Counted from the first letter of the stretch, positions 33,248 to 46,031 are shown. The stretch: DNA of 64,000 nt from Hypomesus transpacificus (GCF_021917145.1 NC_061063.1:316715-380714), one strand, 5' to 3'. A program made the numbers and translations. The notes: generated by a model from the sequence alone, not told the origin.

Positions 33248-33993
33248 GGTTGTTGTGGGTTCTGTTGTCATGAAGGACAGCTCTCAGTCCTGAGGTGTTA
33301 AACTCACAGGACTATAAACACTCCCAGACCACTGAAGCATGTGCTGCCTATGCAAAGTGTCCTCTCTGTTCAGACACACTTTCTTGGACCCACAAAGAAA
33401 CTGTCGTTGAACAGATGTGTGAACTGAGGTTTGATGCTGTGTCTCAATGATCACAGTCTCTGTGTCCCTCTAGTGGTCAGTGTCAGTATCTCAGTCTGTG
33501 AGTGGACTGAAAGTGATGCCGCTCGGAATACATGTGACTTACTGAGATATATTTATTATCAGTGACCTGTTGTTCAGTAAAGCCAACAGTGATGATATTC
33601 ACACAAAAAGCAGCGGTCTTGTTGTGCTCTAGCATAGTTTTTAGATTCTCTGTAGTGTAAAGGCAAAGTTGTGTCATCTATATCCGAAACCTGTTTGAAT
33701 TTGGATTCATTTGTGTTACAGTAATGTCAAAATGTTCATCTTTTGGATGTTAAGGAGGCTGCATGCAGCAGTCTTATTTACTGCACAGTAGCAGCTGTGT
33801 CGTGCCACCATCTCTTTTTGGGGGCTCTGTTAACAGAAGCACATGATATCAAGGTAACTTCACTCATAGTTTTTTCCTGGGAATCCTGAACCGAGTGAAC
33901 ACTGATGTTCTTCTATGCTCAGCTTGTGAGCTACGTTTTGTGCGCAGGTCTTGAGGCCCATCTCCCCTTTGTTAAGGAGCTAACAGAGACCCA

Positions 33994-36553
33994 CAGGTGA
34001 ACTGGTGACAGACGGACAGCTGATGAAAGAATCAATGCAGAGTCACGGCGCCAAGCAGGAAAACAGAGAGATGTTGGAAAGGGAAGAAACGGAGACACGG
34101 TGGAAAGGGCGAGTTAGAAAGACAAAGAGAGCATCAGACAGAGAGAGAGAGGGAAAGGAGAGAAGGACAGCTGAGGCAAAGACAGACTGGGAGACAAAAG
34201 GAGAGACGAGAGCCTATGGACACGGACAGGGGGGACCTGCAGAGACAACTTGAATGAGGGAAGGATAGACGGAGAGATCTGGAAAGACGACGAGCACAGG
34301 AGCTCCAGGAGCAGAAGGAGAGACGTAAACAATTAGTGCAACGGGCTATCCTCAGTGCCGCACGCCCATACACACACAAACACATACACGCAGGCACCCT
34401 ATTATGCTTGGTTCACTCCAGTCCACTAGGGACAGCGAGGTGTCATCGGATGCATTCTGCAAGGCAGGGAAGGATAAAAAAAGGAATTGGGGAGCTTTTG
34501 TTTGAACTCAATGGCTGTGTCTACCACCGCGCACTTTACAAAGTACACTGCAATACAGTGCACTGCAAAACAGTGCACTTACATATCCAGTGCACTCCGT
34601 CACTGATAAGTGCTGTCTCTAATGGAACACTTACGTTAAACACTTGGTAGAAGTGACGGACCCAAATCTGCTCGCCAAAATGAACGCGCTTCTCCACTCA
34701 AGTGGAAAAAGCTGCCGAAAGGGCTCCTCCTTTTCTGCTACGTAGCCAAGATGGCGCCCGTTTAGGGCGAGTAGTGTCCATCGTTGTACACTGTTTTTTT
34801 GGACCAGTTGCAGTGCACCATCCGGGTACTTTCAGTGCACTGAATTCTGCAGGTTTTTTGAGTGAAGCGCCCTAAGCACTGAAAGTCAGTGCTCGAAGTG
34901 CACAAGTGCGCGGAGGTAGACACAGCTCATGCCTTGACACCAGTGTTTGTTCCTTCACTTTTTCAAGGTAATATAACCTTTTCTTGTGGGTTTTAAACTG
35001 CTGCAAATGAGTGTGGATGATCTAAAAACAAGCATGCTGGTATTGGGGTGTTACGTTGGTAAAAGATGTCTGTGTGTGTGTTTGATGATGTTTTGTATAT
35101 TGTGATTTCACATGGTTTTAGGCCACGGACGGTGGTCGCCTGTGTTGACTAATTATGCATTTGGCAGTTAGTATGAAATGATTGTTGTAGCCTGTCTTTT
35201 ATTGCAGCCTGTTTTTACTGATTGTTAATAAAAGTGAACTCCATGCCTCGACACCTGTGTTTGTTCCTTCACTTTTCAGGCATAAGGAACCTGTTTGTGC
35301 TGGCCCAAGTTCCCCTAGGCTTGAGGCCGGTAACAAAATAGAAAGAGAGAGAGGATGCAAGACAGAAAGAGGATCTAAGAGGGAACTTGAAAGACAGACA
35401 AATATAGACAGTGATGCCAAATGGGATGGAGGGTGCAAGAGAAAAAGAAGCACTGACAAGGGAAGTTGATACACCTGAAGTGGATTACAGACAGAGAGAG
35501 ATGGAAAGTCTGCAAGAACAGGAGCGACAAGAGAAGGAGAGGGAGGGAGCCAAAGGAATATAGAGAGAAGACAAAAAGACCAAAAGAGGACCTTCAGAGG
35601 GTGATTGAAAGACTTGAAAGAGAACCGAGGTGGGAACTTGAATAAAGGGAGGGACAGAAAGAAAGCAGAAGCAGGAAGACAGCAGACGGATGAGGCAGAG
35701 AGAACGGGAGAGTGAGGAAGAGAGACATCAAGAAGGCCTGCAGAAGGAATCTGAAAGACTTCAAGAAAACCAGAGAGACATTAAAAGACTGCAGGAACAT
35801 GAAGTGGACCAATCCAGACAAACAGAGTCCCTGAGTCCCTGCAGAGAGAACTTGGTCTTGTACAGCGCTCAGAGGCTGCTGAACAGAGGCTTGTTGAGCA
35901 AGTGATGGATGATCCAAAGCATGCAGACGAAATGGACTGATCAGAGCAGGAGAGAGTCATGGAGGAGAGAGAGGGAGGAAATACAAATGGGAGACAAAAG
36001 GAGGAAATACAAATGGAGGAGAGAAGGCAAAGAGAAGAGACCAGGGATGGAGGTGAGATGGAGACAAGAAGGAGCTTGAGAAACAAGGCACAGAAGAGAC
36101 AAAACAACCCAAGAAGAAAGGAGGAAAGGAGAAAGAGAGGGAGGAGGAGAAGGAGGAGAGAGTAAGAGAGATGGAGAAAACCCAGGTAGCAAAGTTGTAT
36201 GACATGAAAGTGAAAGCTGCAGACAACTATTGTCTCCAAAAAGCATTCAATTCACAAATAGATTTATTTCAAGAACGGGAGAGAATTGTGAGAGAGGATA
36301 AGAAAATGAAACAGTAGAAGAAGAGAAAGGAGGAGGAAGACAGACAACAGCAGGCTTGTGAACAACCATCATCTGCAAGGACAGAGAAGGAGAGGCAGGA
36401 GAATGTGAGACTGGCAGTCAGGAGGAGAACAGAGAGAAGAGCCAGGAGAGACCTGGAGCTGGAGAGACAGCAGAACATTCTAGAGGAGCAGAGACCACAA
36501 GGACAGGAGGAGGATGGAGAAACAAGACACAAAGTCACAGAGGAAGGTTGATG
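33994..36553 (+). pseudogene. E/R-rich coiled-coil relic 2 (copy, with its true 3' end)
   Basis: Counterpart of 23630-26041 with the same ~1-kb insertion at 34334-35334 (MITE 34513-34927). Past 36405 it continues into LELERQQNILEEQRPQGQEE and ends near 36553, showing what the first copy lost. Confidence 0.6.
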
Positions 36554-36915
36554 ACGGCAGTGATGATGTTCTCTTAAGTCCTGTTAAAAACATAACAGTC
36601 ACTGATCGACACTGAGTCTGAATGAGTCATTGTGTCAATAGGGACTCCTTTGAGAACAGCTAAATAATGATTATTGGTGGACAGAATTTCAACATAAACG
36701 CATGTACATGTTTACATGTTTTAAGGAGTGCTTTGACCTGAGAGTGGGTTGGTTAACATATGAGCATCACTGATATATTCATCTCAGTGTAACAAAGACC
36801 AGTCAGTGTTCCATGTCTCTTCCCCCTCAGCACCTGCAGTAGGTCTCAGCTGTAGCAGTGCAGTCACTGTGCAGTCTGACTGAGGGAGGTTTTTGTACGG
36901 CTCTGTATCACTGTG

Positions 36916-37426
36916 TGAACACCCAGACACTGTTATGGTAGTGTGCACTCTGACAGTAGTAATCTCCTGCATCTTCAGCCAGGACTCCACTGATGGTCAG
37001 AGTGAAGTCACTTCCAGATCCACTACCACTGAATCTAGGAGGAATCCCAGACTGAAGTGTTGTAGCGTAGTAAATGAGGAGTTTAGGAGCTTCTCCTGGT
37101 CTCTGGAGGTACCAGGCTAGATAATTACTACTGTACACAGGACTGCTAACTCTACATCCTATAGAAACTGTATGTCCTGCAAGAACAGCTTTCACTGCAG
37201 GAGTCTGAGTCACAGTGTACTGCCCTCTGGACTCTGGGTGTGAAGAGAGAAGATGAAAGAAGAGACAAATGTTAAGGATACATCTGGATATGAAAAAACA
37301 TACACATTGCAGTGGTTAACAAGTGGTTGAATTAGAGGGAATACAGAAGTTGATCTTTTATGACAGAACTCTCTTACCCTGTATGTAGACAGCTAGAGTC
37401 CAGATGAAGATGGTGATCAGAGTCAT
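36916..37426 (-). CDS. Immunoglobulin light-chain V9
   Basis: Leader 37378-37426, V exon 36916-37233. [12 protein letters not shown] start, [17 protein letters not shown]3 with [17 protein letters not shown]3 [13 protein letters not shown]. Signal: heptamer 36909-36915, 12-bp spacer 36897-36908, nonamer 36888-36896. Octamer variant 37529-37536. It looks functional. Confidence 0.92.
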
Positions 37427-37536
37427 GGTTGGTGTGGGTTCTGTTGTCATGAAGGACAGCTCTCAGTAATGAGGTGTTAAACTCACAGGACTATAAACAC
37501 TCCCAGACCACTGAAGCATGTGCTGCCTATGCAAAG

Positions 37537-38189
37537 TGTCCTCTCTGTTCAGACACACTTTCTTGGAGCCACAGAGAAACTGTAGTGTGAAGAGATGTGT
37601 GAACTGAGGCTTGATGCTGTGTCTCAATGATCACAGTCTCTGTGTCCCTCTAGTGGTCAGTGTCAGTATCTCAGTCTGTGTGTGGACTCAAGTGATGCCA
37701 CTGACTTTGCAGACTCAATCTCTCTTCAAACAGACTCGGAATACATGTGATTTACTGATATATATTTGTTATCAGTGACCTGTTGTTCAGTAAAGCCAAC
37801 AGTGATGATATTCACACTAAAAGCAACGGTCTTGTTGTGCTCAAACATAGTTGCTAGATTCTCTGTAGTGTAAACGCGAAGTTGTGTCATCTATGTCCGA
37901 AATCTGTTTGAATTTGGATTAATGTGTGTGAATGTTAGAACGTTCATGTTTTGGATGTTAAGGAGGCTGCATGCAGCAGTCTTATTTACTGCACAGTAGC
38001 AGCTGTGTCGTGCCACCATCTCTTTTTGGGGGCTCTGTTAACAGAAGCACATGATATCAAGGTAACTTCACTCATAGTTTTTTCCTGGGAATCCTGAACC
38101 GAGTGAACACTGATGTTCTTCTATGCTCAGCTTGTGAGCTACGTTTTGTGCGCAGGTCTTGAGGCCCATCTCCCCTTTGCTAACGAGCT
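37537..38189. other. Spacer upstream of V9
   Basis: V-unit spacer shared with 20820-21300 and 23120-23620. It starts as V promoter flank and ends at the coiled-coil relic. A pyrimidine-rich TTTTTTCCTGGGAATCCTGA stretch and upstream open frames are shared by all copies. No gene was identified. Confidence 0.5.
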
Positions 38190-40447
38190 AACAGAGACAC
38201 ACAGGTGAACTGGTGACGGACGGACAGCTGATGAAAGAATCAATGCAGAGTCACAGGGCCAAGCAGGAAAACAGACAGATGTTGGAAGGGAAGAAACGGA
38301 GAGACGGAGGAAAGGGCGAGTTAGAAAGACAAAGAGAACATCAGACAGAGAGAGAGAGGGAAAGGAGAGAAGGACAGCTGAGGCAAAGACAGACTGGGAG
38401 ACAAAAGGAGAGACGAGAGCCTGTGGACACAGACTGCAAAGACAACTTGAAAGGGAGAATGACAGACGGAGAGATCTGAAAAGACGACGAGCACAGGAGC
38501 TCCAGGAGGAGGAGGAAAGACGTAAACAAATAGAAAGAGAGAAAGAGAGGATGCAAGAGAGAAAGAGGATCTAAGAGGGAACTTATAAGACAGACAAATA
38601 TAGACACTGATGCCAAATGGGATGGAGTGCGCTAGAGAAAAAGATGCACTGAAAAGGGAAGTAGAAAGACCTGAAGTGGAATACAGACAGAGAGAGATGG
38701 AAAGTCTGCAAAAACAGGAGCGACAAGAGAAGGAGAGGGAGAGGGCAAAAAGAATATAGAGAGAAGACAAAAAGACCAAAAGAGGACCTTCAGAGGGTGA
38801 TTGAAAGACTTGAAAGAGAACTGAGGTGGGAACTTGAATAAAGGGAGGGACAGAAAGAAAGCAGAAGCAGGAGAGACAGCAGACGGATGAGGCAGAGAGA
38901 ACGGGAGAGTGAGGAAGAGAGACATCAAGAAGGCCTGGAGAAGGAATCTGAAAGACTTCAAGAAAACCAAAGAGACATTAAAAGACTGCAGGAACATGAA
39001 TAGGACCAGTCCAGACAGACAGAGTCCCTGAGTCCCTGCAGAGAGAACTTGATCTTGTACAGCGCTCAAAGGCCGCTGGGCAGCGGCTTGTTGAGCAAGT
39101 GATGGATGATCCAAAGCATGCAGACGAAATGGACAGATCAGAGCAGGAGAGAGTCATGGAGGAGAGACAGGGAGGAAATACAAATGGGAGACAAAAGGAG
39201 GAAATACAAATGGAGGAGAGAAGGCGAAGAGAAGAGACCAGGGATGGAGGTGAGATGGACACAAGAAGGAGCTTGAGAACAAGGCAACCAAAGAGGCAGA
39301 ACAACCCAGGAAGAAAGGAGGAAAGGAGAAAGAGAGGGAGGAGGAGGAGAGAGTAAGAGAAATGGAGAAAACCCAGGTGGCCAAGTTTTATGACATGAAA
39401 GTAAAAGCTGCAGACAACTATTGTCTCCAAAAAGCATTCAATTCACAAATAGATTTCTTTCAAGATTGGGAGAGAATTGTGAGAGAGGATAAGAAAATGA
39501 AACAGTAGAAGAAGAGAAGGGAGGAGGAAGACAGACAACGGCAGGCTTGTGAACAACCATCATCTGCAAAGACCCTGATACTGACCTTCCGAGCGGTGAA
39601 ATGACCTTTGACAGTGAGGGACTGCACCCGACTACATCAAGTTTCTTCTCCAGCCTCACACCTCCACCCGCCACCTACGGTCTTCTTCTGACAACCGTCT
39701 GGTGGACCCACCGCTCAAGAGTGCCCAGACCCAACACAAGCTCTTCTCTTGTCTGGCCCCCCAATGGTGGAATCAACTCCCCACCTCCATCAGAGATACG
39801 GACTCACCTTCAAGAAAAGGTTTAAGACGCACTTGTTCTGAGAGTACAACGGTACTTAGGAATAATTGGCTGGTGCTGATGTTAGTTTCCTCCAGGATCA
39901 CAATTACTCTTATTGAGAGACTTGTTGATGTTGTTTGTTAGTTGTAACTGACTTAAAATGATTGTACTCGCTTTGAAATATATTGTTGTTGCTTGATTTT
40001 TCCACAGCTACCCTCTTGCACTTTTGAGGTTCATGCTGTTTAATTGTAACTTGTCTAACTACATGCTCTTATGGTTCTTTCCTTTGGGAATTATTTGATT
40101 TTCACATTGTATGCTTCATGTTTTGGCTACCCGCAATGTTTGGGGCTATCTTGTTGTTATGATCAGTGACCTATGCACTTTTGTAAAGCTCTCTCTTGGA
40201 AGTCGCTTGGATAAAAGCATCTGCTGAATGTATAAATGTAAATGTAAAGACAGAGAAGGAGAAGCAGGAGAATGTGAGACTGGCATGAGGCAGTCATGAG
40301 GAGAACAGAGAGAAGAGCCAGGAGAGACCTGGAGCTGGAGAGACAGCAGAACATTCTAGAGGAGCAGAGACCACAAGGACAGGAGAAGGATGGAGAAACA
40401 AGACACAAAGTCACAGAGAAGAAGGTTGATAATGCCAGTGATGATGT
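38190..40447 (+). pseudogene. E/R-rich coiled-coil relic 3, split by a LINE fragment
   Basis: Parts 38190-39568 and 40253-40447 flank a LINE 3' end. Reading segments include MLEGKKRRDGGKGELERQRE, ERENDRRR-like stretches and [20 protein letters not shown]. It lacks the ~1-kb insertion of relic 2. Broken. Confidence 0.6.
39570..40247 (+). mobile_element. L2/CR1-type LINE 3' fragment inside relic 3
   Basis: Starts with ACCCTGATACTGACCTTCCG and ends with the tail ATAAAAGCATCTGCTGAATG. Codes in pieces for LKSAQTQHKLFSCLAPQWWN. It is a separate, more diverged copy than 18834-19525. Confidence 0.85.
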
Positions 40448-40781
40448 TCTGCTCTCAGTCACTGATCAACACTGAGTCTGAATGAGTCTGTGTGTCAATA
40501 GGGATACCTTTTATAACAGCTAAATAATGAATATTGGTGGACAGAATTATATCATAAACACGTGTACATGTTTAAATGTTTTAAGGAGTGCTTTGACATG
40601 AGGGTGTATTAGTTAACATATGAGCATCACTGATATATTCATCTCAGTGTAACAAAGACCAGTCAGTGTTCCATGTCACTGTCTCTTCCCCCTCAGCACC
40701 TGCAGTAGGTCCCAGCTGTAGCAGTGCAGTCACTGTGCAGTCTGACTGAGGGAGGTTTTTGTACGGCTCTGTATCATCGTG

Positions 40782-41309
40782 TGAACACATAGACACTGTT
40801 AGGATAGTGAAAACTCTGACAGTAGTAATCTCCTGCATCTTCAGCCTCTACTCCACTGATAGTCAGAGTGAAGTCCCTATGTGTTCCACTACCACTGAAT
40901 CTAGAAGGATTTCCTGTGTACAGGGTTTTAGCATAGTAAATGAGGAGTTTAGGAGCTTCTCCAGGTTTCTGGAGGTACCAGGCTAGACAGGGAGAAGAGG
41001 TTCCTGCTTGATACACATCACTGCTGGTTTTACACTGCAGAGAGACTGTCTGTTTTGGGAGAACAGCTTTCACTGCAGGAGTCTGAGTCACAGTGATCTG
41101 TCCTCTGGACTCTGGAAAAGAGACAACAAAGACATTGTCAAAATGTTGAACAATTACAAAATTTCAAATGTATTTACTCTTTAATGACACATGCAAAGCA
41201 TCTGACTCACACAAACTGTGTATGTAAACACCTCTGTAAATAATGTGTTTGATTTCTTACCCTGAATAAAGAGAGTTAGGATCCACACAATGCTGATAAT
41301 CAAAGTCAT
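40782..41309 (-). CDS. Immunoglobulin light-chain V10, J-proximal, variant heptamer
   Basis: Leader 41261-41309 ([16 protein letters not shown]), V exon 40782-41111. [12 protein letters not shown] start, CDR1 CKTSSDVYQAGTSSPCLAW with one extra Cys, FR3 [18 protein letters not shown]3 CQSFHYPNSVYVF. The 12-bp spacer (40763-40774) and nonamer (40754-40762) are consensus. The heptamer 40775-40781 reads CATCGTG on the + strand, CACGATG on the V strand, keeping only the first three consensus bases in order. Perfect octamer 41410-41417. Coding looks intact, but rearrangement is probably weakened. Confidence 0.9.
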
Positions 41310-41619
41310 GGTTGTTGTAGATTCAGTTGGTGTGAAGAACAGCTCTCAGTCATGAAGTGTTGAACTCACATATAAACACTCCCAGACTACTGAAGCTCAA
41401 ACATGCAGCATGCAAATAAGTCCAGCATGTGTCATCTCTTTCAGTTACTGGGGATGTTCCCTGGAGATCTGCACGTCAAAATGTCCTTCCCCATTATGTC
41501 TACGTGAATGTTATATAACCACAACACACATTTACTAATTAATTTAGGTACATTTGAAAACAGTCCTGTGTAGTACAAGTGTATTATAATGTAAGTGGAA
41601 TATACAGCATATTGAGAAA

Positions 41620-42263
41620 TGTGTGGGGAAATGTAGGGACAGTCAGACATTCATGTCAATAACCTTCTGTCGACATGAACATTGTTGACCTGTCTCCTTG
41701 TCATTCTGATCTTGATAACAAGACCATCAGCAGAGATAGTCTTCCTCATGTGGTCCTGTATTCTATCATCAGCCTGTTCACTCATGCTTGGACTAAGTTC
41801 CACAAATCAGTCAGTGAACACTTGTGTCAACTAAAGCTGCTGGGATTCTCTGCTAGTGGAGTCTGTCCACTGTGACTTCACCCCCACTGTTAAGTCTGGG
41901 ATCAGCATGTAGAAGAAAGGCATATACAACATGGATCACTGTCCCAGCTGCTCTCTAGCCTGTGGACAATATGGAGGAATACTAACAGTGGATGTAATTC
42001 TGGACACTGGCTCTGGTGTTGTCATGGAGTCTGATGAGGACGACACATGAGAGGTTCACCAGAGTAGGTCCTGAAACATGGAGTAGGAATACGATGAAGA
42101 CCCAGGTCACATGATGCTGGAGACAGAGCCTCAGCTGCTGTTGAAGAGAGTGTAGTGCAGGATTGTGTAGTCTGCTGTAGTCCAGTGTTGTGTTGTGTGA
42201 GTCCAAGTTGAAGCAGATAGCAGCTGTGGGCTCTGGTAGAGCTGCAGCATCACAACACAGAGA
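41620..42263. other. Conserved non-coding region upstream of the cassette C J segments
   Basis: Copy of 3650-4287 and 12430-13077. Confidence 0.4.
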
Positions 42264-42302
42264 GGTTTTTGTACGACGACTTAACCAGAGTCAATCACTG
42301 TG

Positions 42303-42340
42303 GTGGACTTTTGGTGGAGGCACCAGACTGGATGTTGGAA
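42303..42340 (+). CDS. IgL J1 segment, cassette C
   Basis: WTFGGGTRLDVG, donor GTAAGT. Signal: nonamer 42264-42272, 23-bp spacer 42273-42295, heptamer 42296-42302, consensus. Confidence 0.95.
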
Positions 42341-42655
42341 GTAAGTATCTGAACAAGATTGAATCTTCTCTGTATTTTACTAAATATGTCTTGACATCAA
42401 TACTGAGTGTCACTTTTCTGAATATAGTTATTTTTTACAACCATTTAGAAAATTCTGAAAAACTAGATTTCAGGCTTAAAATGAAAACACATGAAGAAAT
42501 CTAAAGCTTTTTCACGATTCTGAAAATGAGCTAAAAGCGGTCATTGACAAATAATTCTTGATGCTTTAACAAAAAGTCTAAATAAGCTGTGGTGAATCAA
42601 GCAGCAATAGGAGGGAGGTTTTTGTACGGGCAGTAATAGAGGTTGAATCACTGTG

Positions 42656-42693
42656 GTACACTTTTGGTGGAGGTACCAGACTAGATGTTGGAA
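42656..42693 (+). CDS. IgL J2 segment, cassette C
   Basis: YTFGGGTRLDVG, donor GTAAGT. Signal: nonamer 42617-42625, 23-bp spacer 42626-42648, heptamer 42649-42655. Confidence 0.95.
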
Positions 42694-43365
42694 GTAAGTA
42701 ACAATCTTTTCTGAAAGGGATTTCACTTTTTGCATGCTTGATTCTTCATAGAAATTTTTAGGTTCAAGATCATTCAAAGATCGTATGTAAAAAAAAAAGT
42801 ATATTTTCTGGTGAATACTGTAAAATTACAAATTTAAACTGTTTAATCCTAGTTTGTGTTTTTACTTCATCTTAATGCTGTTTGTTCATGGGTGGATGCA
42901 CTGATCGTCTGATGAGATTTGACATGTTGTTTTGAGTTATTTATGCACCTGCATGATCATATGTTAATATCTATAATGTTAGTTAATGAAAAGTATTGAG
43001 ATTTTTTTATTTGGCCAGACTTATTCTGATACTATCGCTCTGGATAAGAGCGTCTGCTAAATGACTAAATGTACTAACTGCTATATTTACACCGACTGTG
43101 ACCATTTAAGTAATGATCATTTCCCACGAAAATACTTTAATTACGTTGCCTTGTACAGTATGACTATCTATTGACTCATGTTTATGTATTAACTTGATTT
43201 CATTTCTTTGTTCACACTATGATAATTTATTGATATTGTTTAATTAATCCAGAAGTAATTGAGTTAGTCTTTGGTTGAAATAGCAGAAGTCCATCTCTGT
43301 CTTCAAAAACAATCTCTTAAAATGCTGAGTGGGTTTGTAATCTGACGTATTGTGTTTGTCTCCAG
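42694..43365 (+). other. J-C intron, cassette C
   Basis: Contains the SINE-tail insertion at 43033-43075 shared with cassette B. Otherwise close to 4709-5338. Confidence 0.8.
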
Positions 43366-43685
43366 GTAACCGTGCCCCCACCCTGACGGTGCTGCCCCCC
43401 TCCAGTGAGGAACTGTCCAGTAAGAGTACAGCCACGCTGATGTGTCTGGCCAACCAGGGCTTCCCCTCAGACTGGACCCTCAGCTGGAAGGTGGACGGGA
43501 ACAGCAAGAAGAGCCAGGAGGCCAGCAGGGGGCTCCTGGAGAAGGACGGCCAGTACAGCTGGAGCAGCACCCTGACTCTCACTGCCCAGGAGTGGACCAG
43601 TGTGCTGGAGGTGACCTGTGAGGCCCACCAGAGCTCCCAGCCTACGGTCACTCACACCCTGAAGAGAGAGCAGTGTTCAGAGTAG
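43366..43685 (+). CDS. Immunoglobulin light-chain constant exon, cassette C
   Basis: Acceptor TCCAG at 43365, phase 1. Same domain as A and B, with Asn in KVDGNSKK and Leu in SRGLLEKDG where the others have Trp. Cys/Trp/Cys and terminal KREQCSE are present. Polyadenylation signal AATAAA 43938-43943. Confidence 0.96.
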
Positions 43686-44109
43686 CCCCAGGCTCACCCA
43701 GCCCTGTGGAGAGGGGCTGCTTCCTCTGCTGGGACTCTGTTCTGGGTTCAGCCGTTCTCTGTCCTCCTGATGGCTCACATGCAGACTAACAGGGAGCTTT
43801 GCTAGAGTCCACGTGTCGCTGCTCTCTGACCACTGAGCTGTTATCAGTGCTAGTGTTGATGTGTTCTGCTGGATGTCACTATTCACTCTGTACGTTGGCT
43901 TTGCTTTGATGCTTGAATGTTGTTGTTTTAGTTGGACAATAAAGAAGTATTCTAGAACTTGAAAATAAGGAATTTGACTTCATTTATTAACATGTTGATT
44001 ACAGTAATCATGAAATGGAATTGCACATTGAAATAGTTCATTGCATTACTGTATTTTCATCAGATAATTTAAGCAACACAAGAAACACTATGATGGATGA
44101 TAAAACATT

Positions 44110-44676
44110 ACAGTTTCGCTGATACCACGATTGTACATGGCTGTTGACAGATCTAGACCACACACCAGTCAAGTTCTATTCATCATTGATATTCATCTGT
44201 CATCATGACACAGCATTTAGCTCTACAGGAGAGTTTACCTTCTACCACCATGAGACCATGGGATTGTGTTCACACAGTAAGGACAAACTTATATAAAATC
44301 ACTCATGTTCAATCTGATCATCATTTGACTTCAGTCATTAAAGACAAAAGTTTGATATGCAGTGATACAACATGGTCCCTAATCTGTGGGACCCTGATGA
44401 TAATCCCCCTTAATCCCCTGGGGTCAGGTGAGCATCTGGTGACAGTGCTGCTCTATTCTGGGAGTAGCAGAACCAGCCACCCTGAAGATGCAAATCTCAG
44501 TTTCACTCCCACAGCTCCCAATGTACAGCTGAACAGTTGAGTCTAAACTACCCTAGACTGGGCCAGGTGTGAGGGGGGGCTGGTCTCATTACTGAGGGGG
44601 GAGAGGAGGGGGTAGAGTGAGTCATCTACCTCCTGTCTGAGATGAATGTTACACAGGAATGGAAGTGGGGACTTCC
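44110..44676. promoter_or_regulatory. Candidate IgL 3' enhancer, cassette C
   Basis: Counterpart of 6100-6660, with octamer ATGCAAAT 44488-44495 and kappaB-like GGGGACTTCC 44667-44676. Position relative to the C stop is similar in all three cassettes. Confidence 0.55.
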
Positions 44677-45409
44677 TCTCAAGTCTTCATGTCAGAGGTC
44701 AGACCAGGACCATGTGACCTGATGCAGAAAACACTTTTTGACTGGTTAATATGATGACAGTGTGTGGTGAGGTCTTTCATGAGGTTTCAATGAGACATAT
44801 GACAATGACAGAGGAAGAAAGAAGTTGATCATGATAGGGATCATGATCATTAGCAATGGGGACTAGCATAATTGTGGTATTTTTTAATTAGTTTCACACT
44901 AATATAAACAGAAAGTGTTCTGATGTAGAAAACTCTGAAGAGTTTATGACTGGTTAACATGATGACAATGTGTGGTGAGGTCTCACATGAGGTTTTAATG
45001 AGACATATGACAATGAGTTGAAGGAGTTGATCATGAAGGAGTTGATCATGATAGGGATTATGATCATTAGCAATGTAGAGTAGCATGATTGTGGTATTTC
45101 TAAAAAGTGTAATCCTTTTAAATTACATTCAATGTGATTACTGTGCGGTAGATTTTCAGCATCAGGAAAGTACATCAACCAGATGAATGTATAGATGACT
45201 GTATATCAGTCTCTGATGAACACCAGGTCTGAATGATAGAGTCAGTAGAGACAGGTTTCACACTAATATAAAGAGTTTTGTTTTCCTATAAGAGGTTTCA
45301 TATATTAACTTCATGAGCTAAAACGTTTTAAGGAGTGCTTTGACATGAGGGTGGGTTAGTTAACATATGAGCATCACTGATATATTCATCTCAGTGTAAC
45401 AAAGGCCAG
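44677..45409. other. Spacer 3' of V11
   Basis: Contains an internal imperfect direct repeat of about 200-250 bp (CTGGTTAA.ATGATGACA to GATCATTAGCAATG, about 44738 and 44950). No gene is seen. Confidence 0.5.
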
Positions 45410-45528
45410 TCAGTGTTCCATGTCACTGTCTCTCCCCCCTCAGCACCTGCAGTAGGTCCCAGCTGTAGCAGTGCAGTCACTGTGCAGTCTGACTGAGGGA
45501 GGTTTTTGTACGGCTCTGTATCACTGTG

Positions 45529-46031
45529 TGAACACTCCATCACTGTGGTAACTCTGACAGTAGTAATCTCCTGCATCTTCAGCCAGGACTCCACTGATGG
45601 TCAGAGTGAAGTCACTTCCAGATCCACTACCACTAAATCTAGGAGGAATCCCAGACTCAAGTGCTGTAGCGTAGTAAATGAGGAGTTTAGGAGCTTCTCC
45701 TGGTTTCTGGAGGTACCAGGCTAGACGATTACCACTGTACACAGGACTGCTAACTCTACATCCTATAGAGACTGTATGTCCTGCAAGAACAGCTTTCACT
45801 GCAGGAGTCTGAGTCAAAGTGTACTGCCCTCTGGACTCTGGGTGTAAAGAGAGAAGATGAAAGAAGAGACAAATATTAAGGATACATCTGGATACGTCAA
45901 AACATACACATTGGAGTGGTTAACAAGTGGTTAAAATTAGAGGTAATACTGAAGTTGATCTTTTATGAAAGAACTCTCTTACCCTGTATGTAGACAGCTA
46001 GAGTCCAGATGAAGATGGTGATCAGAGTCAT
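45529..46031 (-). CDS. Immunoglobulin light-chain V11
   Basis: Leader 45983-46031, V exon 45529-45837. CDR1 [17 protein letters not shown]2 [22 protein letters not shown]3 [17 protein letters not shown]3 [10 protein letters not shown]. Signal: heptamer 45522-45528, 12-bp spacer 45510-45521, nonamer 45501-45509. Octamer variant 46134-46141. It is the nearest V downstream of cassette C. It looks functional. Confidence 0.92.

Larger units (their letters stand above)
26042..36405. repeat. 10,364-bp tandem duplication, second copy
   Basis: Near-identical repeat of 15678-26041. The junction at 26041/26042 joins the interior of coiled-coil relic 2 to the kappaB end of the cassette B candidate enhancer. 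There is no flanking homology beyond one base, so it did not arise by simple unequal crossing over between long repeats at those ends. Confidence 0.95.
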
